This document shows, piece by piece, positions 36,215 to 44,653 of a stretch of DNA of 64,000 nucleotides; position 1 is the first letter of the stretch, and every line of letters begins with the position of its first letter. This DNA is from Pseudomonas parafulva NBRC 16636 = DSM 17004 (GTDB taxonomy: Bacteria > Pseudomonadota > Gammaproteobacteria > Pseudomonadales > Pseudomonadaceae). Both the position numbers and the translations under genes were made by a program. Location of the stretch: assembly GCF_000730645.1 (NCBI RefSeq), contig NZ_BBIU01000008.1:1-64000 (forward strand), read 5' to 3'. Below the pieces are notes generated by a model. It did no database searches, was not told the DNA's origin, and worked only from the letters and a program-made list of their open reading frames with translations.

Positions 36215-37639
36215 ATGCTGCAACTACATCCAGAGTCCACGACGCCGCTGGTCAACCAGATCATCGACGGGCTTCGCACCCTTATCGACAATCAGACGCT
36301 CAAGCCCGGCGCCAAGGTGCCGTCGATCCGCGCCTTTGCCGCCACCTACTCGGTGAGCACCTTCACCGTGGTCGAGGCGTACGACCGCCTGGTCGCTCAA
36401 GGCCTGCTGGTGAGCCGGGGCAATGCGGGGTTCTTCGTCAACCGGGCCGCGGGCGAACTGCTGGAGCAGCACACTGCCGAGGCTGACGCCAGCCGACCAA
36501 CGTTCAACTCCGAATGGTACCTGCAGCAGATCTTCGAGATCCGCCAGCTGCCGTTCAAGCCGGGGTGCGGCTGGTTGCCCAACGACTGGATGTACGAGGA
36601 CGGCCTGCGCCGGGGTTTGCGCCAGGTGGCCGGCAGCCCGCTGGAGTTGTCCGGTTACGGCGACCCCATGGGGTTACCGGAGCTGCGTACCCTGACCGCG
36701 CAGAACCTGCAACAGGAGCTGTCGATCGTCGCCAACCCTGCGCAATTGATGCTTACCCACGGCGCCAGCCAGGCCCTGGACCTGGCGGTGCGCACGCTGG
36801 TTCGGCCGGGTGACGTGGTGCTGGTGGACGACCCTGGCTACCCCAACCTGATGAGCATCCTGCGTACCCAGGGCGCCACATTGGTGGGCGTACCGCGCAC
36901 GCCTACCGGCTACGACCTCAACCACCTCGAGCACCTGCTGACGCAGCACCGCCCGACGGCGTTCTTCACCCAGCCGCACCTGCACAGCCCGACCTGCTCG
37001 CGCACCCCGCTGCCGCAACTGCACCGCCTGCTGCAACTGGCAAGCCAGCATGGCTTCCGGTTGGTCGAGAACAACCTGTACGCCGACATGATCGCCGAAC
37101 CCCAGCCGTGCCTGGCCAGCCTCGACCATCTGCAGCAGGTGGTGTACGTGGGCAGCTACTCGAAGAGCATCTCACCCAATGTGCGGGTGGGCTACATGCT
37201 GGCCAACCCGGGCCTAGCGCAGCAGCTGTTGCAGATGAAGATGCGCTCGGGGCTGACCACGTCCCAGGTGATGGAGCGTGTGGTGTATGCCGCGATCATC
37301 GACGGCCGCTGGCGCAAGCACCTCAAACGCCTGCGCCAGCGCCTGGCCGAAGCCCACCAGGAAGTCGGCCGGCACTTGCACCGGCTGGGCTTCGAGCTGT
37401 TCACCGAGTCGGACGAAGGCATGTACATCTGGACCCGCCACCCGGCGATTACCGACAGCGCGCTGCTGCTGGACGATGCGCTGGAAAAAGGCATCATGCT
37501 CGGGCCTGGCCAGCTGTTCATGGTCGATGCCGGGCAGACCGGGTGGATGCGCTTCAACGTGGCATTCAGCCTGGACCCGCTGATGTGGGAGATGCTGGAG
37601 CAGGTGCTGGCCAAGCATGTGCGGCGTGGGGGGGTGTGA
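36215..37639 (+). CDS. MocR/GabR-like regulator with aminotransferase domain
   Basis: 474 residues from the ATG at 36215 (GAAGG upstream). GntR-type HTH at about 8-75 (PLVNQIIDGLRTLIDNQTLKPGAKVPSIRAFAATYSVSTFTVVEAYDRL), then an aminotransferase-like domain with VDDPGYPNLM and SYSKSISPNVRVGYML, where the Lys of SYSK should bind PLP. Divergent from gabP, so probably the PLP-dependent sensor for GABA-like compounds. A hairpin at 37660-37676 follows. Confidence 0.9.
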   Translation: MLQLHPESTTPLVNQIIDGLRTLIDNQTLKPGAKVPSIRAFAATYSVSTFTVVEAYDRLVAQGLLVSRGNAGFFVNRAAGELLEQHTAEADASRPTFNSEWYLQQIFEIRQLPFKPGCGWLPNDWMYEDGLRRGLRQVAGSPLELSGYGDPMGLPELRTLTAQNLQQELSIVANPAQLMLTHGASQALDLAVRTLVRPGDVVLVDDPGYPNLMSILRTQGATLVGVPRTPTGYDLNHLEHLLTQHRPTAFFTQPHLHSPTCSRTPLPQLHRLLQLASQHGFRLVENNLYADMIAEPQPCLASLDHLQQVVYVGSYSKSISPNVRVGYMLANPGLAQQLLQMKMRSGLTTSQVMERVVYAAIIDGRWRKHLKRLRQRLAEAHQEVGRHLHRLGFELFTESDEGMYIWTRHPAITDSALLLDDALEKGIMLGPGQLFMVDAGQTGWMRFNVAFSLDPLMWEMLEQVLAKHVRRGGV

Positions 37640-37659
37640 AAGGGCGATGGCTGCAAGCA

Positions 37660-37676
37660 GCGCCGCTTTGCGGCGC
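37660..37676. terminator. Hairpin between convergent MocR and isomerase genes
   Basis: GCGCCGC-TTT-GCGGCGC, perfect 7-bp arms around a 3-nt loop, in the 48-bp gap between convergent stops. No T run, but its position suits a bidirectional transcript end. Confidence 0.55.
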
Positions 37677-37687
37677 ATCGCTCGCTT

Positions 37688-38515
37688 CTACGAAACGAAG
37701 GTGGCTTTGGCGAGTACGGCTTTGGCCCGTTGCAGGGCCATGCGTGCCCGTTGTTCGCCACTGATACCCTGCTCCAGCAACTGGCGGGTCGGTATTTCCA
37801 GGCTCAGCGGCACGTTCGCTGGCAGAGCACGCAGCAACCCTACGAGGTCGGCATCGCCGCCGCCCGGAAAGCGCCGTTCGTTGCGGGCCTGGCGCAGGAT
37901 TTCGTCCATGTCATCCGGTACCGGGCCCGCCACATCACACAACTGGGCATAGCGCATGCGCTCGGGTGCCAGCGTGGCCAGGTCTGCCAGCGCCGAAGCC
38001 GAGCGGTTGAAATGGAAGGCATCCACCAATACACAGGCATTGCCGCGATCAGCATTGGCTACAACGCGCATGGCCTGGCGCAGGTCACGCACATCTGTCC
38101 AAGGCATGAACTCCAGATGCGGGTAAATGCCGTAGTCTGCGGCCAGGTCACACAAGTGCGCGAACCGCTCGGTTAGCCGCGACTCGTCAGGGTCGTTGCC
38201 TGCCACCAACAGTTCGGTACCGCCCAGCTCCGCGCCCACGTCGAGAATGGCCTTGAAGTCCGCCACGCAGGTATCCGGCTTGAGCCGCAGAATCTCCAGG
38301 TCCAGCACTTTGATGCCGGTGTCGCGCAACCGCGCCTGGGTTTGCCGGCGCAAGCTCGCGTCGGCCACCAGCGGGAAGTGCTGTTCCTGCTCTGTCGCCG
38401 GCACCAGGCGCAGGCCTACGTGGCTATACCCCGCACGGGCAGCGGCTTCCACCATGTCCGGCGGCGACAGCTCCAGTACCGTAAGCGCTGCCAGGGAAAA
38501 AATTCGATCCGTCAT
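37688..38515 (-). CDS. Sugar phosphate isomerase/epimerase-like TIM-barrel protein
   Basis: 275 residues of the AP-endonuclease-2-like TIM barrel. ARAGYSHVGLRLVP near the start, HLEFMPWTD, ACVLVDAFHFNRS and LSLEIPT near the end place the metal-binding Glu, Asp and His as in this superfamily (IolE, IolI, AsbF, hydroxypyruvate isomerases). It could be an epimerase, dehydratase or isomerase. It is the second gene after a Gfo/Idh/MocA oxidoreductase (31-bp gap) in an operon with an IclR-type operator upstream. Confidence 0.82.
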   Translation of the reverse strand: MTDRIFSLAALTVLELSPPDMVEAAARAGYSHVGLRLVPATEQEQHFPLVADASLRRQTQARLRDTGIKVLDLEILRLKPDTCVADFKAILDVGAELGGTELLVAGNDPDESRLTERFAHLCDLAADYGIYPHLEFMPWTDVRDLRQAMRVVANADRGNACVLVDAFHFNRSASALADLATLAPERMRYAQLCDVAGPVPDDMDEILRQARNERRFPGGGDADLVGLLRALPANVPLSLEIPTRQLLEQGISGEQRARMALQRAKAVLAKATFVS

Positions 38516-38546
38516 TTTGCTTCACCGTCAATAAAGAACACGCCCG

Positions 38547-39599
38547 TCAGGCGATCAATTCTGGAGCACAGGCCCGGCCGCTGGCGGCTGCCCGGCGGAT
38601 AGCGTCGACCAGTGCCAGGGTACGCCCACCATCGGCCGCATCAGTCAACGGGGCCTGCTCGCCACGGGCCACGCGCACGAAATGCTGCAACTGAAGGGTC
38701 AAGGCTTCGCCAACCGGGATACTTTCCTGACTTTGCAGCAATGGCGTATGCCACCCCGCCCCCGCCTGGGCGTAATGCCAATGCTTGAGCTGCGGAATGC
38801 TCAGTGAGCCCCGGGTGCCCGCCAGCAGGTAGCAGGGCTGATCCGGCTGACGTGGGTAAACCGGGCTTTCGCCCGAGTCCAGTTCCCAACTCCAGGGCGC
38901 CGCCACAGCGTCTGAACCGGTCAGGCTGCCCAGGGCGCCGTTCTCGAACTGCAGCAGCACGGCCGCGCTGTCTTCATTGGCAAAACCGCGCACATCGTTG
39001 CGGGTGAAAGCCTGCACCTGCACCACTTCACCGCACAGGTAACGCAGCAGGTCGAGGTCGTGAATGAGATTGGTCAGAAGAAAGCCCGCCCCCGGCTCGC
39101 GTCGCCATGCAGTGTCGAAGTAACTGTCAGGCTTTTGCAGTTGCCACATGGCCGTCACATTGATCAGCCGGCCGAGCGCGCCGTCGCCAATGACCTGATG
39201 GGCCTTAGCGATCAGCGGGTTGTGCCGGCGGTGGTGCCCGACAAGCACGGGCACACCCGTGCGCCGTGAAGCCTCCACCAGGGTGCGCACTTCATCCAGG
39301 TGCACACCCACCGGCTTTTCCACCAGCACAGGCACTCCCGCCTGCACACAGTCCAGGGCCGTCAGCACGTGCTGGTTGTTGGGGTTGGCGACGATCACGG
39401 CCTGCGGCTGCACCTTGTCGAGCATCACGCGGTGGTCCGCGAACCAAGGGACTGCGCATTCAGCAGCGAACGCCTCGGCCTGTGGGCCTGGGTCTGCTAC
39501 CGCGCACAGCTGCGCGCCCGGCACGTGCTGCAGGTGCCGGTAGTGCTGGCGGCCCATGATGCCTGCGCCGACCAGCGCGATACGTAGAGGTGAACTCAA
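38547..39599 (-). CDS. Gfo/Idh/MocA family oxidoreductase
   Basis: 350 residues. NAD(P)-binding N-domain (RIALVGAGIMGRQHYRHL) with VLVEKPVGVHLDE, the conserved EKP of the family, and a C-terminal substrate domain (NLIHDLDLLRYLCGEV, the HDLD metal/catalytic stretch). Oxidises a sugar, cyclitol or related hydroxy acid. First gene of a two-gene operon with the TIM-barrel isomerase. An inverted repeat TGGAA-N5-TTCC lies 34 bp upstream at 39633. Confidence 0.86.
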   Translation of the reverse strand: MSSPLRIALVGAGIMGRQHYRHLQHVPGAQLCAVADPGPQAEAFAAECAVPWFADHRVMLDKVQPQAVIVANPNNQHVLTALDCVQAGVPVLVEKPVGVHLDEVRTLVEASRRTGVPVLVGHHRRHNPLIAKAHQVIGDGALGRLINVTAMWQLQKPDSYFDTAWRREPGAGFLLTNLIHDLDLLRYLCGEVVQVQAFTRNDVRGFANEDSAAVLLQFENGALGSLTGSDAVAAPWSWELDSGESPVYPRQPDQPCYLLAGTRGSLSIPQLKHWHYAQAGAGWHTPLLQSQESIPVGEALTLQLQHFVRVARGEQAPLTDAADGGRTLALVDAIRRAAASGRACAPELIA

Positions 39600-39632
39600 A
39601 GGAAGGTCCTCGGCAGATTATTGTTGGTTTTC

Positions 39633-39647
39633 TGGAACAGGATTCCG
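39633..39647. promoter_or_regulatory. IclR-type operator upstream of the oxidoreductase/isomerase operon
   Basis: TGGAA-CAGGA-TTCCG: an inverted repeat 34 bp upstream of the Gfo/Idh/MocA start. The same TGGAA-N5-TTCC pattern recurs at 40670-40684 upstream of the flavoprotein gene, with an IclR gene between them. A further GAAC-TTC-GTTC repeat lies nearby at 39668-39678. Confidence 0.6.
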
Positions 39648-39734
39648 GATTCAATAACCAGCACTGTAGAACTTCGTTCCTGTTTTCGACATCCCTGCCA
39701 TCAGACACTGTTCGGTAATCGACCAGTAAACGCC

Positions 39735-40511
39735 TTAGGCAAACAGCTCGCTGGCCGGGCTTGCCACCGACAGCTCCTGCGCCGCCGCCAGCAACAGTGG
39801 CGCTAGCTCGGCCAGGCGCCCTGGCGCAAGCCGTGCACTGGGCCCGGCAATGCTCAGCACGCCGATCACCCCCAAGTCGCTGGGGCGTCGAATCACCGCC
39901 GCCAGGGCAGACATGCCCACTGCGGACGTCTGCTCCACCCAGGCGTAGCCCCGCTCCCTGGCCTGGTGCAGGTAGCCGAGCAACTGGTCCATGGAGCGCG
40001 GCGCGTTCGGCCCAAACTGTTCCGGGTCGGCGATGCCCTGGCGCAGCACCATCTGCACGGCCTGCTCGTCCTCCAGGCTGGCCAGCCAGGCATGCCCGGA
40101 GGCGGTATAGAACAGCGGCGCGTCACGGCCCATGTCCGGGTCGTACCGCAGGCCGGAGCGCGCCCCCTGGGATTTTGCGATCCACACTTGGCGGGCACCG
40201 TCGATCACCCCAAGGCGCACCAGTTCACCACTGTCCTGGGCCAGGCGATCAAGGATTGGCTGGACGATGTCAGCACCACTGCTGGACAGGTACCGGAAGC
40301 CCAGCGCCACCAGCTTGGCCGACAACTGGTAGCGGCTGGTGTCACGGTTCTGGCGCACGTAGCCCAGCCGCACCAGCTCGGCAAGCATGCGGTGAGTGGC
40401 GCTTTTGGGAATACCCAGGCGATCCGCAAGGGTTTGCAGGGCCAAGCCCTGGGGCTCGCCGGTAAGGCTTTCGACAAGGCTGAATGCGCGCTCGATTTGA
40501 CTGCCGGCCAT
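39735..40511 (-). CDS. IclR-family transcriptional regulator
   Basis: 258 residues. N-terminal winged HTH (about 5-65; IERAFSLVESLTGEPQGLALQTLADRLGIPKSATHRMLAELVRLGYV) and C-terminal IclR effector domain (VWIAKSQGARSGLRYDPDMGRDAPLFYTASGHAWLA). It is flanked by the oxidoreductase/isomerase operon downstream and a divergent KstD-like flavoprotein upstream. Paired TGGAA-N5-TTCC repeats in front of both suggest that it controls both. Confidence 0.9.
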   Translation of the reverse strand: MAGSQIERAFSLVESLTGEPQGLALQTLADRLGIPKSATHRMLAELVRLGYVRQNRDTSRYQLSAKLVALGFRYLSSSGADIVQPILDRLAQDSGELVRLGVIDGARQVWIAKSQGARSGLRYDPDMGRDAPLFYTASGHAWLASLEDEQAVQMVLRQGIADPEQFGPNAPRSMDQLLGYLHQARERGYAWVEQTSAVGMSALAAVIRRPSDLGVIGVLSIAGPSARLAPGRLAELAPLLLAAAQELSVASPASELFA

Positions 40512-40669
40512 AGGGAGTGTCCTGAAAAAGGGAACGAATTGTGAAAGATGATTCCATGTCGATAAAGGCGCGTGCAGTGTTGAACGGGCCGATTCGACCG
40601 ATTATCGCCCAATAAACGCGGACTTTGACGCTTCGCTACTTGCGGCCAATGCCGGCCCTCATAAGAATA

Positions 40670-40684
40670 TGGAATCAAGTTCCA
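40670..40684. promoter_or_regulatory. IclR-type operator upstream of the KstD-like flavoprotein
   Basis: TGGAA-TCAAG-TTCCA is a perfect 5-bp-arm inverted repeat, 22 bp upstream of the flavoprotein ATG and in the 195-bp divergent region with the IclR gene. It matches the repeat at 39633-39647 and the general shape of IclR-family operators. Confidence 0.65.
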
Positions 40685-40706
40685 ATAAAAATACAGGAAT
40701 CTCGCG

Positions 40707-42470
40707 ATGTCTGCCGCGCCCGTTGAAACCGAATGCGATGTACTGGTCATTGGCTCTGGTGCTGCCGGCCTGGCCGCTGCCGTTACGGCTGCCTGGCACG
40801 GGCAAAAGGTAGTGCTAGTGGAAAAGGATGACGTGTTCGGCGGGGCCACCGCCTGGTCCGGGGGTTGGGCCTGGGTACCGCGCAACCCCTTGGCGCGGCG
40901 TGCCGGCATCGAAGAAGACCTCACCCAGCCACTGACGTATCTACGCCATGAATTGGGCGAGTTCTACGACGCAGAGCGCGTCGAGGCCTTCCTGCACGCC
41001 TGCCCGCACATGGTGGCGTTCTTCGAGCAGCACACAGCGCTGCAGTTCGTGGACGGTAATGGCATCCCCGACATGCACGGCGATACCCCAGGCGCGGCAC
41101 AAGGGGGGCACCAGGTGATTGCTGCACCCTACGACGCCCGCGAAGTCGGCGCGCTGCTGCCGCGCCTGCGCAGGACGCTGCGCGAAACCTCGTTCATGGG
41201 GATGCCCATCATGGCGGGGCCAGACCTGGCCGCGTTCCTCAACATGACCCGCTCGCCCAAAGCGCTGCTGCATGTGTGCAAACGCTTCGGCCGCCACCTC
41301 TATCACCTGGCACGCTACGGCCGGGCCATGCACCTGGTCAACGGGGTGGCGCTGGTTGCACGCCTGGCCAAGTCGGCGCAGGACCTGGGTGTGCGCCTGC
41401 AGGCGTCGTCGCCGGCCAGGCACCTGCTGATCGAGCAAGGCAGGGTCTGTGGCGCATCGGTCACCACACCCAATGGCGAGCAACGCATCCGCGCCCGCGC
41501 CGTGGTGCTGGCCGCGGGCGGGTTCCCCCACGACACCGCGCGCCGTCAGCAATTATTCCCCCGCGACAGTAGCGGCCACGACAACCTGGCCCTGCCCCCC
41601 AAGGGCTGCTCAGGCGATGGCCTGCGCCTGGGTGAGTCGGCGGGCGGCATCGTTACCACCGACTTGAAGTCTCCCGTGGCCTGGGCGCCGGTCTCCCAGG
41701 TACCGCACAGCGACGGCAGCATCGGCCACTTTCCGCACATCATCGAGCGAGGCAAGCCGGGCATCATCGGCGTGCTCGCCAACGGCAAGCGTTTCGTCAA
41801 CGAAGCGCACGGTTACTACGACTACGTATCTGCGATGGTGGCGGCGGTACCGGAGGACCAGGAGGTGTGCTCCTGGCTCCTGTGCGACCATCGGTTCATT
41901 CGCCGTTACGGCTTGGGCCATGCACGCCCGGCACCGCTGCCGGTGGGCCCACATGTGCGCAGCGGCTACCTGAAGCGGGCTGCCACCCTCGAGTTGCTGG
42001 CGCAGGCATGCGGGATCGACCCTGCGGGGCTGCGCGCGACGGTGGATGCCTTCAACCTGCATGCCCGCAATGGCCAGGACCCGGCCTTCGGCCGCGGCTC
42101 GACACCGTTCAACCGCAAGCAGGGCGACCCGCAGCACAACGGCGCGAACCCCTGCGTGGCCCCTATAGAACATGGCCCGTTTTACGCCGTGAAGGTCAAA
42201 CCAGGTTGCTTTGGCACCTTCGCCGGCCTGCGCACCGATGGCAATGCCAGGGTGTTGGACGCCAACGGGAAACCGGTCGAAGGGTTGTACGCGGCGGGCA
42301 CGGACATGGCCAGCATCTTTGGCGGTTGGTACCCCTCAGGGGGCATCAACCTGGGGCCTGCGCTTACATTCGGCTACGTGGCAGGCCGGCACATTGCCGG
42401 CGCCACCGCGTATGAACAGCCAGCGGCGGCCAACGGTTCAGACATGCTGGGTGAAGGCGCCACCCGCTGA
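40707..42470 (+). CDS. FAD-dependent oxidoreductase, 3-ketosteroid dehydrogenase/fumarate reductase-like
   Basis: 587 residues. Rossmann FAD motif DVLVIGSGAAGLAAAVTAAWHGQKVVLVEK, GGATAWSGGWAWVP, RARAVVLAAGGFPHD and the C-terminal GLYAAGTDMASIFGGWYPSGGINLGPALTFGYVAGRHIA that closes the FAD pocket. It belongs to the FAD_binding_2 group with KstD and flavocytochrome c. Likely introduces or removes a ring double bond next to a carbonyl; with the TIM-barrel isomerase and Gfo/Idh enzyme nearby, a cyclic polyol or steroid-like substrate is possible. Its end overlaps the convergent crtE gene by 33 bp. Confidence 0.85.
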   Translation: MSAAPVETECDVLVIGSGAAGLAAAVTAAWHGQKVVLVEKDDVFGGATAWSGGWAWVPRNPLARRAGIEEDLTQPLTYLRHELGEFYDAERVEAFLHACPHMVAFFEQHTALQFVDGNGIPDMHGDTPGAAQGGHQVIAAPYDAREVGALLPRLRRTLRETSFMGMPIMAGPDLAAFLNMTRSPKALLHVCKRFGRHLYHLARYGRAMHLVNGVALVARLAKSAQDLGVRLQASSPARHLLIEQGRVCGASVTTPNGEQRIRARAVVLAAGGFPHDTARRQQLFPRDSSGHDNLALPPKGCSGDGLRLGESAGGIVTTDLKSPVAWAPVSQVPHSDGSIGHFPHIIERGKPGIIGVLANGKRFVNEAHGYYDYVSAMVAAVPEDQEVCSWLLCDHRFIRRYGLGHARPAPLPVGPHVRSGYLKRAATLELLAQACGIDPAGLRATVDAFNLHARNGQDPAFGRGSTPFNRKQGDPQHNGANPCVAPIEHGPFYAVKVKPGCFGTFAGLRTDGNARVLDANGKPVEGLYAAGTDMASIFGGWYPSGGINLGPALTFGYVAGRHIAGATAYEQPAAANGSDMLGEGATR

Positions 42471-43421
42471 GGCGTCCAGCCGGTTCTGGCACCACGCGCC
42501 CGTGGTGCCGCCGGCCTGCCCTGCGCTTCGCGTAAAGACCCTGCGCATGGCCGTGCAGACCGGCGAATCGGCCAGCGCCAGGTTCACCAGGCACTGCTCT
42601 ACGGTCTGCAGGTGCACCTCCAGCCGTTGGCGCACCTCACGCTCACCGCACATGGCCAGCAGCGTGGACTTGCCCTGGTCCAGGCCTGTGCTCTTGCCGC
42701 TGGCCGGGTCGCGGTCGTGCAGGTCATCGTGCAGTTGAAACGCCTGGCCCAGGGCGTCGGCCAGGCGGTGCAAGCAGGCCAGCTGCGCAGTGCCGGTACC
42801 GGCCAGCCGGCCTGCCATGCCCAACAGCGCAGCGAACAACGCGCCCGTCTTGAGCTGGTTGGTCTCGGCGATTTCCGCCGCCGTGCGCGGGCGCGCGCCA
42901 TCGCGCAAATCCTGTAGCTGCCCTTTGACCAAACCCTCGCTGCCAATGGCAGCGGTGAGGGTTACCACCAGGTCGCTGCGCACCTCCGGTGCCACCGTCT
43001 GCAGCCCGGCGACCACGCCAAAGGCGCGCGACAGCAATGCAATCGCCGTCAGTACCGCTACATCCTCGCCGAAGGCCAGGTGCAGCGTTGGCCGGCCACG
43101 GCGCAGCGCTGCGTTGTCCATGCAAGGCAGGTCGTCCAGCACCAGGGAGGCCGCGTGCACCATCTCCACGGCGCAGCCCAGGTCAAGCGCTGCCTGCGGG
43201 CAAGCCCCCAGGCCCTTGGCCGTGAACAGCAGCAACATGGGCCGCAAGCGTTTGCCCGGTGCCAATGTGCAGTCACGCATGGCCGCCGCGACCAGGTCCC
43301 GTTCATGCCCGGCGGGGGGCAACAAGGCGGCCAGCCGGGCTTCGATGGCGGCATGCGCTGCAGCCAGCTGGTGATCGTGGCCGGCGTCGGCGGCGCTGAG
43401 CGTGGGGGCTGTGGTCGTCAT
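42438..43421 (-). CDS. crtE: Geranylgeranyl diphosphate synthase CrtE
   Basis: 327 residues from the ATG at 43421 (GAGG upstream). All-helical prenyltransferase with the first Asp-rich motif DDLPCMD (96-102) and second DDLHD (232-236), GKRLRP and GLVKGQLQD. Condenses IPP with allylic diphosphates to GGPP, the entry to the carotenoid pathway. It is the only crt gene besides crtZ on the left strand, and is divergent from idi with a shared inverted repeat at 43517. Its 3' end overlaps the flavoprotein gene on the other strand by 33 bp. Confidence 0.93.
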   Translation of the reverse strand: MTTTAPTLSAADAGHDHQLAAAHAAIEARLAALLPPAGHERDLVAAAMRDCTLAPGKRLRPMLLLFTAKGLGACPQAALDLGCAVEMVHAASLVLDDLPCMDNAALRRGRPTLHLAFGEDVAVLTAIALLSRAFGVVAGLQTVAPEVRSDLVVTLTAAIGSEGLVKGQLQDLRDGARPRTAAEIAETNQLKTGALFAALLGMAGRLAGTGTAQLACLHRLADALGQAFQLHDDLHDRDPASGKSTGLDQGKSTLLAMCGEREVRQRLEVHLQTVEQCLVNLALADSPVCTAMRRVFTRSAGQAGGTTGAWCQNRLDASAGGAFTQHV

Positions 43422-43516
43422 CCTTGCCTCGCGATGTGGGCGGCCCATTGACCGTAGTAGAAAAGGAACGACTGATGCACGCCGTTGCCTGATGCTGTGC
43501 CAATTTTCAGCTTAGC

Positions 43517-43541
43517 TATACAAAGCGCGTCGCGTTGTACA
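43517..43541. promoter_or_regulatory. Inverted repeat between crtE and idi, LitR/CarH-like operator
   Basis: A 25-bp inverted repeat beginning TATACA and ending TGTACA, with near-perfect 11-bp arms (two mismatches) around a 3-bp centre. Reading leftward it contains TTGTAC, 16 bp, then TATAGC, a plausible crtE promoter. It resembles the T(G/A)TACA-N12-TGTA(C/T)A box I recall for B12-dependent LitR photoreceptors of P. putida, but with a 13-bp spacer. It lies 66 bp from idi and 96 bp from crtE. Confidence 0.6.
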
Positions 43542-43606
43542 AGTTGTCTGGCTCATGCACACAGACCGCACGCACCGCAGGATGATTCCCTGGCAATGGA
43601 GCCGGC

Positions 43607-44653
43607 ATGAACAAAAGCCCGTTGAGTCAACGCAAGGACGATCATTTGGATATCGTCCTGGCCACCAGCAGCGCCAGCCATGGGGTCGACCCCGGGTGGT
43701 CGGCGCTGCGTTTCGAGCACTGCGCCCTGCCTGAAATGGCACTGGACGACGTAGACCTGGGCACCCAGCTGTTCGGCATGCCCCTGCGGGCGCCCTTGCT
43801 GATCAGCTCGATGACCGGAGGGGCGGAACGGGCCCGTTTTATCAACCATCACCTGGCCGAAGCGGCCCAGGCACTCGGCGTTGCCATGGGGGTGGGTTCC
43901 CAGCGGGTCAGCCTGCGCACCGGCCAGGACCAAGGCCTGACTGGTGAATTGCGCCGCCTGGCACCTGATACACCGCTGCTGGCCAACCTGGGCGCCGCGC
44001 AGCTGCGTGAGCTCGATGGCCTGGACCTGGCCCGGCGCGCCGTGGACAGCTTGCAGGCCAACGCGTTGATCATCCACCTGAACCCTTTGCAGGAAGCCGT
44101 GCAGCCCGAGGGTGATCGCAACTGGCAGGGCGTACTGGCGCACATCGAGCACTTGTGCCGGCATCTACCCGCGCCCGTTGTCATCAAGGAGGTAGGGGCT
44201 GGCATCTCCCCGGCAGTGGCACGCCAGCTGAGCGATGCCGGCGTCGCGATGATCGACGTGGCAGGCGCCGGCGGCACCAGCTGGGCTGCCGTGGAAGCCG
44301 AACGCGCGCAGAATGCCGCCGATCACGCGGTGGCGATGGCGTTCAGCGGGTGGGGTATCCCAACGGCGCAGAGCCTGCTGGCGGTGCACCGCGCCGTACC
44401 CGGTATTGGCCTGATCGCCTCGGGCGGTGTGCGCGACGGGGTGGATGTGGCCAAGGCCATCCGCCTGGGCGCCGACCTGGTGGGCCAGGCCGCCGGGGTG
44501 CTCACAGCGGCCATGGCGTCAACCGAAGCGGTGGTGACGCACTTCGACGTGATCATCCGCCAACTGCGCATCGCCTGCTTCTGCACCGGCTCGCAAAACC
44601 TTGCCCAGTTGCGTCGGGCACGCCTGGTGCCGCCGCGCCTGGACCTGGTATGA
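43607..44653 (+). CDS. fni: Type 2 isopentenyl-diphosphate isomerase (FMN)
   Basis: 348 residues. Motifs [10 protein letters not shown] at the N-terminus, [50 protein letters not shown] and the FMN phosphate-binding [13 protein letters not shown] identify the type 2 enzyme. Interconverts IPP and DMAPP to balance GGPP synthesis. First gene of the rightward idi-crtX-crtY-crtI-crtB operon; its TGA overlaps the crtX ATG (ATGA). The gene order resembles Pantoea carotenoid islands, where an idi2 also sits by crtX. Confidence 0.93.
   Translation: MNKSPLSQRKDDHLDIVLATSSASHGVDPGWSALRFEHCALPEMALDDVDLGTQLFGMPLRAPLLISSMTGGAERARFINHHLAEAAQALGVAMGVGSQRVSLRTGQDQGLTGELRRLAPDTPLLANLGAAQLRELDGLDLARRAVDSLQANALIIHLNPLQEAVQPEGDRNWQGVLAHIEHLCRHLPAPVVIKEVGAGISPAVARQLSDAGVAMIDVAGAGGTSWAAVEAERAQNAADHAVAMAFSGWGIPTAQSLLAVHRAVPGIGLIASGGVRDGVDVAKAIRLGADLVGQAAGVLTAAMASTEAVVTHFDVIIRQLRIACFCTGSQNLAQLRRARLVPPRLDLV

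Noticed and set aside
40707..42470. KstD-like flavoprotein as part of the carotenoid island
   Set aside because: It overlaps crtE only at convergent ends, shares the IclR operator with the other module, and has no role in carotenoid synthesis.
44155..44649. Long N-terminal extension of the crtX open frame
   Set aside because: It lies inside idi in another frame; the ATGA junction at 44650 and the family N-terminus fix the real start.
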